Positions 32,770-45,004 of a DNA stretch of 64,000 bases are shown piece after piece. The number at the start of each line of letters is the position of its first letter. Within the stretch, counting starts at the first letter, position 1. The notes under the pieces are model-generated. The model was given only the letters and a program-made list of their open reading frames with translations, did not search any database and was not told where the DNA came from. Location of the stretch: positions 60,020,648 to 60,084,647 of the forward strand of contig OX104115.1 of assembly GCA_944474755.1 (NCBI GenBank). Reading direction: 5' to 3'. Source of the stretch: Limnoperna fortunei (Eukaryota; Mollusca; Bivalvia; Mytilida; Modiolidae). Both the position numbers and the translations under genes were made by a program.

Positions 32770-33590
32770 ACTGAACTCTAAAATAAATTACGGAAACACA
32801 ATCACAAAATTCTAATTGAATGGGTAGCAGTTCACCAATTGGAAATATAATAGGAACCAGTTCAAATTATCTCATTAGAATACTGATCAAACACCGACAC
32901 TTTACACGATTATGCTTTTTCCATATGTATTAATATTAAAATACGAGCAGACTAAGATTGAATCTCCTTATGCGGTGTTTTCTAACTGTTGGCAACAAAT
33001 TACGCCACAACATCGAAATAAATAAATATTCGATATTTTTTTTTTAAAAAGGCATTTGCACAGAAAAAGATTTTAACACCTATTTTATGCTTTCATTGAT
33101 GCAGCCATTCAGTATAAATACAGTTTGTATTTTTTTCTTTCTGGTTAGGAAGTAACAGGTAAAACCAAACGTTAACCGGTTAAAGTTTCCAGCAAAATGG
33201 CGTCTTAGATCGAGTTATAATGTGTCAACATTCACACTTTTCTTTTCTTATTATATTGAATCGAACTCAAATAAAACTTATTGTTTTGAAAACATCAATA
33301 ATTAAGCTTCATTTTCATATCTATCTATCACATTCAGATCACTTGTCACGCTTCGGAAATGAATGTTTAACATAACTAACAACCTGATGACTCATTCGTA
33401 TCCACACGAAATAATATTAAAAATGCATAAACAACTTTTTCTGGCATATTAATTAAAATCAGTCATGAACAAATTAGTCATAGTTCAGGTATTTTTTTTT
33501 TCATTTGCAAATATACGACTTTAACTGTTTAAAAAACTGGATTATTGGTACAGTTTGTCCCTATATTATTAAAAATAAATCTTTCACTTG
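32770..33590. other. no feature seen
   Basis: AT-rich stretch, nothing recognised. Confidence 0.3.
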
Positions 33591-33650
33591 CTTCTCCTCC
33601 CTTTTATTTTGCTATTGTCGGTCCACGGCGACAATAGCAAAAGGGGGGAT
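33580..33650. repeat. palindrome P4
   Basis: CCCTTTTATTTTGCTATTGTCG pairs with CGACAATAGCAAAAGGGGGG around an 8-base loop. The left flank 'aaataaatctttcacttgct' also occurs at 40605-40630 beside 'tttttgctatgat', so the family is dispersed. Confidence 0.7.
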
Positions 33651-33654
33651 TTTA

Positions 33655-34440
33655 GAAGACTTTGTTCACAACTTTAAGATGACATATTTCTGTCTCCTAC
33701 TTGCGTGCAGGGTGTGATTAACCCCAGCTTTAGTTACACATTAGACATTCTTTATTTCTCATAAACCAATACAATGGTATAGATATGTCGCACATAATTT
33801 GACAGAATTTAACTAAGTGTATTGGGCCTTCGTATACAGTGGTTTTAGATTAATTGTTTACTCTAAGTGTTCATTTAAACTGATATTGAAATTCATCGCC
33901 AATTTCTTAAAAATTTTGGAGTTTTCCAAAAAAAAATTCAGTGTTTTAAAATTTTGCAAACTTTTAATGGAACTTAAAATATGTACACCAAGTTATATGA
34001 TATATATTGAGATCTTGGTAAATATCCCATCGAACTTTGGGCAGACTCATCTCTATTAAACAATAATGTTGCGGTAGTTCTATATGGTTAAATGTTAATA
34101 TTCCATGGCCAAAATCTTTTCAAAATATCTTTTACAGTACAGACTTCTTTTAAATTTGAACAAATGAAAGCTTTGTTAACACCGAGTGGCTATATTAAAC
34201 TTATCTTAAATAATCATTATAAGCAAACATTGTCAGGAACAAGTGAAGAAATCGCCTAAGACCATTAATTATAGACTTGTTAATTACTGCAACATTAATG
34301 CGCTTTGTAAATTTCGCACGACAAATCACAGGCTACCATAAATAAAAATTTGTTCTCTAGGCATTATTTCACTCTTGGCGTAATGTACACAGTGTATATA
34401 CACATTGTATTGTATTGTTGTTGCATTGTTACTTTCTACT
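33655..34440. other. no feature seen
   Basis: AT-rich stretch; the short frame 33817-34059 has no recognisable domain. Confidence 0.3.
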
Positions 34441-34454
34441 TGTTTTGTTTTTTT

Positions 34455-34582
34455 TGTTTGAATACTGTTTAACGCCACTTTCAGCAATTTTTCAGCTATA
34501 TCATGGCGTAAAGTTTTCAATGGGGGAGGAAACCGGAGTACCCGGAGAAAACACCTGACCTGCGGTAGGAAAACTGCTTTCA
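34455..34582 (-). mobile_element. SINE family A, 3' part
   Basis: Tail and central domain only ('cgccactttcagcaattttt', 'ggaggaaaccggagtacccgg', 'cggtaggaaaact'). Minus orientation, like five other family A copies. Confidence 0.75.
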
Positions 34583-34589
34583 ACTTGTA

Positions 34590-35110
34590 TCATATTGTAT
34601 ACTATACCATTGTATTGGTTTATTAGAAATAAAGAGTGAATGAATCAAAGAATTAAGTCCAATAAGAAGGAGATTTAGTCCAATTAGGTTTAAATTTTCC
34701 AAAAAAGGTTTGAAGATCATTTAAAGATAAGGTAAATAAAAAAGTATTCACCTTGGAGTACACCCATCTCACATAGAAAATACTCCGATTTGCAATTGTT
34801 GTTTACAATACAAGATTTATTATCATTATACATCATTTAAATAATACTATAAAATTTACTATTGATGATATTATTATCCCATGCTTTACTTACAAGTATA
34901 CACATGTATATAAATATGCGTGTGTGTAAAAAAGAATAGCTTTAAACTTACTGTAGCTGAGCAAATATACAAGTAGCTATAGAAAGATTTATTTGATATT
35001 ACATCTTAAAGTTTTTAATTTAATGAAACAATTAACAAACCAATATGAAAAGCATATGTCTATTTTTAACCTCCTTTAATATTGTTAACCTCATTTAATA
35101 TTTTTAACAT
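34590..35110. other. no gene; flank of LINE a
   Basis: AT-rich; may include 5' untranslated sequence of the LINE. Confidence 0.3.
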
Positions 35111-35118
35111 CAAGTATA

Positions 35119-38100
35119 TTGTTTTTGACCATATCTTCCTATCCAATTATGGAATGTCTGAAAAATCAAATAAGCATATCTGCCTGGAATGTTCATGGCT
35201 TGGGGGACAAATACAATGATCCCTCTTTCATTGAAAAAATAAAAAGTGATGTTAATATTTTACTAGAAACATGGACAGGAGAAAATAAAGATACAAATAT
35301 TCTAGGATTTACCTCGATAAGTAAATCCCGCAAAAAAAAGAAAAAAAGCTAGAAGACATAGCGGAGGAATAATAATAAATTATTACAAGAACTCGTTAAA
35401 ATATGGAATATCATATATACAGGAAGGTTCAAAATCAGAAAACCGTCTTTGGCTAAAATTGGACAAGCGGTTTTTTGGGTTTGAAGAAAATTTGTATGTA
35501 TGTGCAGTATATATTCCACCTATGAATTCTACCCATAATGATAATGATTATCTGTCACTTGAATCTGAAATATTAAATTTTTGCTGCAAAGGAAAAATCC
35601 TCCTAATGGGAGATTTTAATTTTAGAACAGGTGTCAAAGTAGACTTTATTGAAAATGTTTAACTGAGGGAAGGAGACCCTCACTTACAACAGCATAATCA
35701 ACTACACTAAAACCATTACTAGTAATACAGGTATAATTTCTTAATAAATCTCCAACATATCTGCCATTTAAAATTCTTAGCATGGAGGACATGCACATAT
35801 CAATAAGATCCTCTCCTTGTTTATTAAACGTAAAATCGAAACTGTTTCTGTACGGACAATTATCTATCTCATAACTTTCAGGAAGTACATTGTTTTGATC
35901 AAAATCATTTAAGTCTACAGATTTCAAAAAAGCATAAAACCAAAAAACAGTCATGGTCAGATCAGGAAGTTTTAGAACTAAAACAACAAATAAACTATTT
36001 AGGAAAGAATATAAGAACAAACCCACATGATTCTTCTTATAAAAATAGATACTGTTATCTGGTAAAAAAGCTAAAGAAGCTAATTAAACAAAAAAGGTGC
36101 AATTTAAGCAAAAAATTTTCAAGCAATTAGAAACATCATATGCTGAGAACAAAAAATACTGGAAAATTCTAAAAAGCATGAAGAATAAACCAAATGAGAT
36201 AGTTTGTGAAGATATATTCAAAAATGTTTCTCTGTTAGAAAATCACTTTAAAAAACCAAGGCAACTGTAAGAGTATCAATAAAGAATTTCAAAACAAAAT
36301 TGAAAAAGATTTGAAAAATATGGAAGAATTTTTAACATATAAAGAGGAAACAGATTGTCCTATTACTTGTTCTGAAGTTAATGACATTCTAAAAAAATAA
36401 GCTTGCAAAGCCAGTGGCTCAGATAAAATACTAAATGAAATTATTAAATACAGTAAAATAGTCACATTAAAAGCATATTCAAAATTGTTTAACTTAATTT
36501 TAAAGTCTGGATGTTATCCGAAATCATGGGAAGAATCATTCATTATAGCCATTCATAAATCAGGTGATAAATCAAACTTAAATAATTACAGAGGTATATC
36601 ACTTATAAATTGCATGTCAAAGATATTCAGTGCTATACTTAATTCAAGGCTCCAAAATTTTATGAAAGATAAATTTAATAGTTCACAGATTGGTTTTTAG
36701 AGAAAACCACAGGACTTCTGACAGTTTATTTATTTTGAAAACTCTAATAAATAAATACCTTCATAAAAATAAACAAAAGTTTTTTGTTTGCGACATAGAT
36801 TTACAGAAGGCTTTGGATTCACTATGGAAAAATGGACTGTTATACAAGTTAGGAAATATATAGGTATAGGAAAAAATATGTATAATATTATAAAAGATCA
36901 ATTCAAAAATACTTTGGGTAGTTTTAAACACCAAGATATATATTCAAATTTTTTCTCTTTGGACAAAGGTGTAAGACAATGAGATAGTATTAGTCATACA
37001 CTGTTTAAAATTTTTATTAATGATTTAGAAAATATCTTTGATCAAGATGGAAATGATCCTTTAGAATTGTTAGAATCAAAAATAGGAAGTTTTCTCTTTG
37101 CTGATGACCTGATTATATTATCAAAAAGCAAAGAAGGTATACAAAATGGCTTAGACAATTTGTCAGAATATTGTGATAAATGGCAACTGACTGTGAATGT
37201 AAAAAATATAAAACTATGATATTTCAAAATAAATGTAATAAATTAAATGATTCCTTTGCTGAATTTAAAGGAAATTACCTTGAAAATGTTAAAGAATTTA
37301 AATTCTTAGGTTGTATGCTAAGTAGCAATGGTAATATTAATAATAGTAGCCTTGATCTGTCCAAAAAAGCTATTAAAGTTTTATTTTCAATTAAATCATA
37401 CACTGCAGATCTTGGAAATGTACCAGTCAACGTGGCATGTAATGTGTTTGACACACTAGTCAAACCTATATTAACCTTTAACTCTGAAATAACTTTTATG
37501 GACAACTATTTAAAACTTTTTAGAGCAAAACAAAGGGCAGAAAAAAATTAATCTGTTATAGACATTTTGAGCTTTGTAGATAAAACCTCTTTTGAAAAGG
37601 TACACTTGGGATTTTGCAAAAGTACTCTAGGGGTAAAAAGAACTTGTACAAATTTAGTTGCCAGAGAAAAACTCGGTAGATTGCCAATTGAAACTTTTAT
37701 TAAAACTCAATCCATTATGTATTTACTCAGACTAAATACTGAAAATATTAACCCTCTCCTAAAAGAGGCATTCAATTTAAGTAAAACTCTAGACCAAAAG
37801 GGGGTTTATTCTTGGTTCACATATGCCAAACAAATTATGTCAGAAACAGAATTAGATACTGACATTTTAAATAATTTCAACCATAAAAGAAGTTAAACAG
37901 CTTAGAAAAAATAGTAAAAGAAAATTTAGAGTTTTTTCATAAAGAAATTATATTAAATAAACTAAATAATTTAAAAAAAAAAATAATAAAAACTATTTGT
38001 ATAAATTTTTAAAACAAAATGTAAATGTAATGGAATACTATCTGTCATATCATAATAAACAATTAAGAACCCTATTATCTAAACTTAGACTAAGTGACCA

Positions 38101-38540
38101 CAAACTAATGATTGAACTTGGTCGATATAGAAAAATCCCAAGAGATAAAATACTATGTGATATATGCAACACCCTTGATGATGAGTCACACTTCTTACTT
38201 GAGTGTAAAATTAATTATAATATTAGAACTGTATTTTTGCAAAATTGTTGTAGTATTAATGATTTTAATAAACTAAATAAAACTGAAAAACTTACACAAA
38301 TTCTAAACCCAACTACAACTGAAGAAATTAAGACTGTTACTTCCTTTATTAAACAGTCATTAGAACTGAGAGAAGGAGTCCCGTCATAAATATTTTAGTT
38401 GTATTGAACAATTTAGTTATCCCCATGTCTTTATGTTGTTTGTTTTTTCTGTACATGTTTATGTTTTATAACATTGTTTGTAAAGCTATAACCATAATGG
38501 TTTACTGTGTGCTTTAAATAAATTGAAAATAAATTGTTAT
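35119..38540 (+). mobile_element. LINE a: APE-endonuclease/RT non-LTR retrotransposon, decayed
   Basis: Endonuclease: ISISAWNVHGLGDKY (35160-35205), a frame break in an A-rich run at 35330-35348, SGGIIINYY, VYIPPMNS and the catalytic-type MGDFNFRTG (about 35605-35635). RT: IIAIHKSGDKSNLNNYRGISLI (36540-36610), CDIDLQKALDSL, and the catalytic FADD intact at 37099-37110. C-terminal region 37997-38389: LRLSDHKLMIELGRY then CDICNTLDDESHFLLEC, a Cys/His motif typical of many animal LINEs. The 3' end has an AAATTG-type tail (38515-38540). Several stops and frameshifts make it inactive. Part of the endonuclease is inverted at 35650-35930 (separate entry). Clade not assigned. Confidence 0.85.
35646..35935 (-). 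mobile_element. inverted internal segment of LINE a endonuclease
   Basis: Read on the minus strand this segment continues the endonuclease domain that breaks off at 35655 on the plus strand: DFDQNNVLPESYEIDNCPY, FDFTFNKQGEDLIDMC, and SVVDYAVVSEGLLPSV. Plus-strand LINE sequence resumes at about 35935 with KKHKTKKQSWSDQEVLELK. The last part of the endonuclease (the SDH motif) is missing. Confidence 0.8.
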
Positions 38541-38544
38541 TCAT

Positions 38545-39645
38545 GAACAATTTGTACCACAAAGCTTTTCGCCTGACCCGCACGAACAAGCTTAATTTTC
38601 CTTTCTACTTTTTAGACTTTCAAGAAGTGAATATAAGGTAAATATACTGTTTGTTATAGAATGCCATTTTCTAATATAAAATTGGTTTTCAAATAAAATG
38701 AGGTTTTTTTCTGAAAACAATTTAATCCTTCGTTTAGAATAGCTGTGAATAATTTTCATACACAGCTTTTTTTTTAAGTAACGTGAGAGGTCCGACATTT
38801 TTGTATCAGAAGGAATTGTTGAAGTAAATGTTTCCTAGTAGCCAAACGTCTGGCATAATTCCATAATTCATACTAAATTAAATATTTTTTTCATATACTG
38901 GGATATAGAGCTCTGCAGACGATTGATGTATTCATTTAGAATTCGCATGCTTTATTATTTTTTCAGTCTCTTGATACATTGAAGAACTTCGTCTTTTTAA
39001 ATATTAGAAATAATCTCTTCGTTAAATATTTATATGTAAGAGTTCTTTGAACTGGTAAATTTTTTGTCATAAGATAAAACGGTGCTGAGATAAAATTATG
39101 AAAAATTTCAAAGGAATATTGGGCTGTTTTTTCTCCACCTTGATTTGGAATTTTCAAATATTCCCTCGGGTTACTGTTTTTTCATTTTTAAGATTTTTTT
39201 CTAATTTTCTCGCGGTATGTTTGCTACTTTTTTTCTATAATAAATAGATTAAATCTCCACATAACATGATTTAAAAAAATGTTTCCTTTCCTTTGTTTTA
39301 TAATTTTACGTAAAGAAAACTATATTCTTGTAACAATTAAACCTTACCTTGTTGGGAAATCAAACTGAAATAGATCCATAACAAATAAAAAATTTTAAAA
39401 ACCCAAGTTCTTTTAATGTTAAGAACATTATGTCATGCATATAATAAACGGATATTATAATTGTGTTTAAGTGAGAAAATCTACGTAAGACATACTTTAA
39501 TCTGACTAAGATGTAACCAATGAGTAGTATGGTGTCAGGTGTTTTAGTAAAGGCCACTTTAAGACGTCCATGACGACGACCACGAGATAGCATGAGTCAT
39601 CGCGCGGCGTATCATTATCCAGCGCAATTAAATATTTTTTTCAAT
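38545..39645. other. no gene recognised
   Basis: The short frames at 38592-38798, 38963-39157 and 39360-39593 (all minus) have no recognisable domains. Confidence 0.3.
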
Positions 39646-39654
39646 AAATGATAA

Positions 39655-40275
39655 CGTATAGTTCTATTTTATTACGCCTTTCTTTTACACAATATATTCA
39701 TTAATTATTGGTAAAACAAATATTTCAAACATAGCGCCGAATATCGATTAACATACACACAATTAATTTAAGTCATAACACGTTACAATCAGTGAACCTA
39801 TTTATAGCCTAAATATACGATGAATTTTTCACGTTCAATTAAATCAACATGTGGAACTTATCCTCAAATTATAATTTACTTTTCTATGGTCATTTACAAT
39901 ATTACTTCTCTAAAAATTTCATTCTTATTATTGTCTACGTCTCACTGTATATAAACAGATAAAACATTAATTATTGATGAAACAATCAAATATTTCAATC
40001 ATAGCGCCGAATATCGATCCGGTCATACACACCTGTCGTAACGTGTTACGTACGGTCAGTTATCCAGAGATTTTAAATATTTCTAAATAGCAGACGGATT
40101 TCCCTTCAGCGATTAATCTTTCACGGACATCTGTTTGATTAAATCAACACTATGCTTGTGGTATATAAACAGATAAAATGTTATTTTAAGCGATGGTATT
40201 TCTGTTAATAATTTTTTCAATATGCTTATAAACATTAATAACATTAATTATTGGTAAATCAATCAAATACAAACA
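39655..40275. repeat. ~300-bp tandem duplication, two to three decayed copies
   Basis: The block 'aaatatttcaaacatagcgccgaatatcgat...' at about 39718 recurs at about 39990 ('aaatatttcaatcatagcgccgaatatcgat'), each followed by 'acacgttac/cgtgttac' and later 'aaatcaacat/aaatcaacac' and 'ataaacagataaaa'. A third partial unit starts near 40160. Confidence 0.65.
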
Positions 40276-40279
40276 ATAT

Positions 40280-40650
40280 TTCCAAATGGCTAAATTAATA
40301 TTTTAATAGTGTATGACTACGTATGGCCTAATCTACTAAAAGGTCATACTGCATAACATGGGTTGCTTTGTTGGAAATAGCCAATCAGATTTCAGCTTTC
40401 CAATCAAATTAAATTTTAAACGACTGTATTATAGTCGATGTTTTTTGTTTAAGGTCTGGTGACAGTTTTGATTCCCTCGGTTGCTGTGACAACTGTGGGT
40501 AAGCATAGACTATCTACATGTATTAGTACTAGTATGCAATATAATAAAAAATTAAATATTTCACTTGCTCCACCCTTTTTGCTATGGTCGCTGCATGTAG
40601 CAATCTAATTAAAATTAAATCTTTCACTTGCTCCCCTATTTTTGCTATGA
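40280..40650. other. no gene; fragment of palindrome P4 family
   Basis: 40555-40645 has two pieces of 'tctttcacttgct..ccc.tttttgctat', matching the left flank of P4. Confidence 0.45.
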
Positions 40651-40653
40651 TTT

Positions 40654-41085
40654 CTAAAGGTTATTTACACCTAGGTGTTTGTGCGTGTGAGTTGTGGAAA
40701 TATTCTCCACGCCTAGCTGAAACATGAGATCAGGCGTATCGATATTAGCAAACAATAAAATTTCCGTTTTATTTGCACTGAAACACATCATCCAAGTATT
40801 AGACCATTGGTTCAGTGTTTCTATATCTTTACTTATAACACATTTCACTTCTATTGTGCCTCTATTAGAATACCCAAAAGATGTATCATTAGCAAAAAGA
40901 CGACAAAGAGATGTTAAACGATCAGCTATGTCGTGATATTAATAATAAATAATAGGGGTCCCAGTACAGACCCCTGAGGAACCCCATCAGATATACCACT
41001 GAACGACGTAGGCGATGCTGCCTTGATAACGACAAAAATGTACCTTAACTGATTGAATATTTGCTTAACGTAAAGCGAGTAGTTC
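40654..41085 (-). mobile_element. LINE d: reverse-transcriptase fragment (CR1/Jockey-like)
   Basis: Minus strand: SDGVPQGSVLGPLLFI (40940-40990), then LCRLFANDTSFGYSN (FADDTS expected; second position Asn), then LNQWSNTWMMCFSANKTEILLF and THTHKHLGV. The motif set is that of CR1/Jockey-type RT. About 430 bases survive. The catalytic Asp change and truncation make it dead. Confidence 0.8.
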
Positions 41086-41089
41086 AGCT

Positions 41090-41805
41090 TTCTTTATTAG
41101 AACAAGGTAATAGTAATATACAGTCGATTGGACCAAAGAACTACGATATTTAAAAGTAAGTAAAATAACTGCCAATAAAATATTTTGGAGAGTTGTGTAG
41201 AGACGGAGAATATTTTTCATCTGGTAGGGATACAAAGTACCTGCTCTGCTGTGACGTCTACAAAGGAGTTACACCTAATCAGAACCGAAGCACTTTCCAC
41301 ACACATGACACCTACATTATAGTGCACTGCTAGGTCTTTCGTAATTGAGCCTGACAACCCCCACTTCCGCCCAATTGATACATCTGAATGTATACCCTAT
41401 CAGCTTAACACGGACGGCTCTTTTAGTCAAGGTGTGGAAACCGTAACACTACCCATGCAAGGGTTTACTTGATTATAACAATTCAAATAAATGCTTATTG
41501 TTGTTTAATTTCGGTATTATTTAAGTTTCTGATATTGTTTTTTTAATGTCGTGACGTCATACAATATTAACGTATCCATTGCAATTACGTCATTGTTTGT
41601 CGGACGTCAAAAGTACGCACAAAAATCACCTGTGTTCCTTTCCGTGTTCGTATAGATAAAAGCAACGGACGATAGATATTTCTGTTATTCTTTTTAAATG
41701 TATTTATATTGTATTATGAAAAATATTATGCTTTATTTTCATATAATAACATCAATGTAGGCGTCAATGAAAATGGTAAGAAAAATAAATAAATCATATT
41801 AATGA
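41090..41805. other. no gene recognised
   Basis: No coding signal. The block 41545-41690 is relatively CG-containing and may be further repeat DNA. Confidence 0.3.
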
Positions 41806-41806
41806 A

Positions 41807-41945
41807 ATATTTATAGGATAATCAATTGGGCATCGTGAATATCCAAAATATGATCATGAGTGCCGCATAACGCATCTGATGCTTTATGCGGCACGAGTGA
41901 TCATATTTTGGATATTCACGATGCCCAATTGATTATCCTATTTAT
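41807..41945. repeat. very long palindrome P5
   Basis: Arms 41813-41870 and 41884-41941 are complementary at about 55 of 58 positions. The 13-base spacer is itself nearly palindromic (gcatc-t-gatgc), so the whole 129-base unit can fold as one hairpin. Blocks include CCGCATAA / TTATGCGG and ATATCCAAAATATGATCA / TGATCATATTTTGGATAT. One arm alone occurs at 29681-29747. Confidence 0.9.
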
Positions 41946-41949
41946 TATA

Positions 41950-42205
41950 TAGATCAAAATTGTTTTCGTAAAATTTTAATGCTTAATCCTAAATTTTATG
42001 AACGGGCGGATGAATATCAGTATAGTACAAAACCAACTGCAATTTTGGCGGGAAAAAACCCGAGAGTGAAAATAAGCGATAAATTTCACATGTGATTTAC
42101 CGTGATTTCTGTCACTCCGAAAATTCGATATTTCATCTCTATCTATATAATAAATAGGTTTATTCAATAATATATAAAACATTTTGTATAAAAATAATGT
42201 GACTG
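41950..42205. other. spacer between palindromes P5 and P6
   Basis: AT-rich, no gene recognised; the minus frame 41976-42233 has no recognisable domain. Confidence 0.3.
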
Positions 42206-42211
42206 ATAAAC

Positions 42212-42380
42212 TTGAATAAAAAAGTATATTCACTAAAAATAAAATGGTTATTCACCGCGGGAGATGCATTCGATTGTTATTTAATAAAGGGAATAACCGG
42301 GATTCTATAAATAACAATCGCATGCATTTTCCCGCGGTGAATAACCATTTTATTTTTAGTGAATATCCTTTTTATTGAAT
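42212..42380. repeat. very long palindrome P6
   Basis: Arms of about 70 bases (42212-42283 and 42308-42379) pair nearly perfectly: TTCACTAAAAATAAAATGG / CCATTTTATTTTTAGTGAA and GTTATTCACCGCGGG / CCCGCGGTGAATAAC. The loop is about 24 bases and includes 'aaagggaataaccggg'. Confidence 0.9.
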
Positions 42381-42441
42381 AAAACAATAACTGACTTTTG
42401 ATGAGGTAAATGTGTGGAGTTATTGACTTTTGAAAAAAAAC

Positions 42442-42478
42442 TGTTATTCACCGAGCCCAGCGGGCGAGGTGAATAACA
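42442..42478. repeat. palindrome P7
   Basis: TGTTATTCACC pairs with GGTGAATAACA, and inside GCCC pairs with GGGC around a 3-base loop. The outer block GTTATTCACC is the same as in P6, 60 bases away, so the two are related. Confidence 0.85.
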
Positions 42479-42971
42479 AAGAGTAATTGTATAGTATTAC
42501 CTGCAAATATTACTGAATATAATATCGAGTTTATCCATGATATTACTGAAACTGAAATATTGTATGCTGTAGAGTCACTGAAAACTAATGTAGCATGTGG
42601 TAATGATCTTATATTAAATGAATGTTTGAAATTTGCTTCCAGTAATCTTATGCCTGTTTTTGTGAGAATTTCAATATTGTTTTTCATAGCAGTATTATAC
42701 AACATAATTGATCAGAAGTATATATTTGCCCAGTTTATTAAAATAAAGGTGATCCAAATGGTCTGGATAATTATCGCGGTACTACTATTTTAAGCTGCTT
42801 AGGCAAATTATTTACTGTATTTTAAATAACAGGTAACATGCTCACCTAGATAATTCAGGATTATTGTGTGAAGAGCAAGCCGGCTTTAGGAAAGGTTAAA
42901 GTACAACAGACTATATTTTTAGCCTGAAATGTCTGGGTGATTTATATTGGCATAGAGGTAGAAAATTGTTT

Positions 42972-43517
42972 CTCACTATTGAGACAGCGTGGTACCTATT
43001 TTTAGCCAGTTGAGATATCATTGTCTCAACCCGTGGGTGAGATAAGAATTTCACACTCCTTTTTGCGTAAAAATGTATTGTGACGTCAACTGTCGGCTCA
43101 GCATGAAAATTATAAAATATTTGCTTTAGTTGTGTTGGTTTACTATGTTTTTTAAAAATATTAACATGCCACAACATATCTGAGCTTCCATGATCCAATT
43201 TATACTTTTGTTTATAGCGGTAAACATCAAAACAAACTCTGATGCAACATGTGTACACTGGAGATTACGTTCAGGGTAGATAACTCTATTTGTTGCCATC
43301 TTCCAACAGAATAGAACCGGATTATGTTTTAACAAATTAGTGAAAAATAGAATCAAACACCGGCAGTATGGCAAGACGGGAAAATCTCAGACACCCGCGT
43401 GGAAGATTTCTTTTGGTCTCCAACTCGGCAGAGCCTCGTTGGAGACCAGAAATCTTTTCACTTGGGTGTTTGAGATTTTCCCGTCTTGCCCTCTCACCGG
43501 TGTTAGGTCCTATGTAT
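42972..43517. mobile_element. insertion inside LINE b, carrying palindrome P8
   Basis: LINE reading stops after GRKLFLTI and resumes at RVFVDYQ, so about 545 bases are inserted. The left edge has an internal palindrome GTTGAGA..TCTCAAC (43008-43030). The right part is the long palindrome P8. Minus-strand frames 42911-43258 and 43126-43374 run through the insertion, including KMATNRVIYPERNLQCT, but no known transposase is recognised. The exact edges and target duplication are not resolved. Confidence 0.6.
43357..43504. repeat. very long palindrome P8
   Basis: Near-perfect hairpin. GGCAAGACGGGAAAATCTCA pairs with TGAGATTTTCCCGTCTTGCC, and TGGTCTCCAAC with GTTGGAGACCA, around a 13-base loop (tcggcagagcctc). 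Outer AACACCGG / CCGGTGTT. Arm length about 65 bases. Confidence 0.9.
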
Positions 43518-45004
43518 CGTGTATTTGTTGACTACCAAACAGCTTTGATCCTGATAGAAGAGCATACTTATGGCAAAAATTGTTATGAATTACCATTGAT
43601 GGAAAAGTGTTTAGAATTCTAAATAGCATGTTTGCAAATGCAAAGTATTGTGCAAAACAATGTAGTGGTGTTCGCGAAAATTTGTCACATGTATTATTTG
43701 GATTTTTCTTAAAAGACTTAGTCGAATTTATGGCCTACAATGGTTTAACTGACATAAGTATTGCAGCACGGCTTCTGGATACTGCTGAGGTCAATTTTCG
43801 ATTATACCTGCTCCTATATGCAGATATAGGAGAATCAGTGACTGAGGTACAAGTCTCCTTAAATGCTATGTATTTGTACTGCCAACCTTGGAAATATCTT
43901 AAACAAAAATTGCTATATTTTTCAGATCTAGACCTAACACAACAGACATAAAATTTAAATATAATGGTGAAAACCGGAACATTGTTACTAATTTTTAATA
44001 TTTCGGTATTTTATTTCCATGTAAAGGTACTTTCAACGATGCAAAGCAAAACTTGTAGAACCAGCAAAAAAGTCATGTTTGTGATAATTCAAAAGTCTTG
44101 AGAGTTGAATTTACCTATAGATATAAAACTTGAGTTGTTGGATGCAATGGTAGAACCGATTTTATTTTTCAGTGCACACATATTGGGATTTATAAATTGT
44201 AATATTGTAGAAAACTTCATATGAAATTTTGTAAAGCTATCAAGAATATTTAAAAAGTGCTCCCCATTTTATAGTGTATTGAGGATAAGTATTCTTTTAA
44301 AAGCTAGAATGGTTGGCTTCTGGCAAGGTTTTATGTATGGTAAAGGAGAAAACATGTCATATATTCTCTATTCTATTTGTATCGGCGTAGCAAGAGAAAT
44401 AGGCATCATTCCAAATGGATATTAGAAATATAAATATACTTTGCATGAATGTAATTATTACTTGTTGTGGGATGATCAAAGAATTTTGAAATCTTATTGT
44501 ATTAGCAAAAATGATAAGAAATGTCTTAGTAATAAGTTTATACAAAACTGGCAAAAGGAGGTCATGAATTCTGCTAAATGTTTTCAATACAGGTTACATA
44601 AATCCAATTTCTTTTTTGGCGATGTCGCCATGTGATTTGAGAATATATCTACGTGGTACCTATGTAAATTTCGTTGTTCTAGTCATAATTTACCCATTAA
44701 AATTAAGAGATTCTATCATTTTGATATATCTGAGCGACAATGTAATCTTTGTAATTTTAACGAACTCGGTGATGAGTTTCACTATTTGTTTAAGTGTACT
44801 TTTTTCAAAGATGTTAGAAAATATATCTGCTTACAAACTCGTATGACATCTCAAATCTGTTAAAGTTCCATGAACTCATGAGTACTTCAAATTTATTTAG
44901 AATTACTGGTATTGCCAAATTTTGCAAAATTGGTATTAAAGTTTTGTGATTAATTGTCATTTTGTACTTCCTGCAAGTAATCATATCATAATAATATAAT
45001 TATA

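Larger units (their letters stand above)
42485..45000 (+). mobile_element. LINE b: reverse-transcriptase remnant, interrupted by an insertion
   Basis: Plus strand. FIHDITETEILYAVESLKTN.ACGND (42530-42620) is the RT N-terminal region; LLCEEQAGFRKG lies at 42865-42895. An insertion of about 545 bases follows (42972-43517). The RT resumes with VFVDYQTA (43520-43545), FRILNSMFANAKYCAKQ (43607 on) and LYLLLYADIGES, where YADD has lost its second Asp through a small deletion (about 43806-43835). Near the end, GDEFHYLFKCTFFKDVRK (44765-44825) is the usual C-terminal Cys/His region. Many frame breaks; inactive. Confidence 0.8.

Noticed and set aside
42911..43374. Minus-strand frames as a real gene inside LINE b
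   Set aside because: They span the LINE/insertion boundary and the P8 palindrome; no known domain. Treated as part of the insertion.
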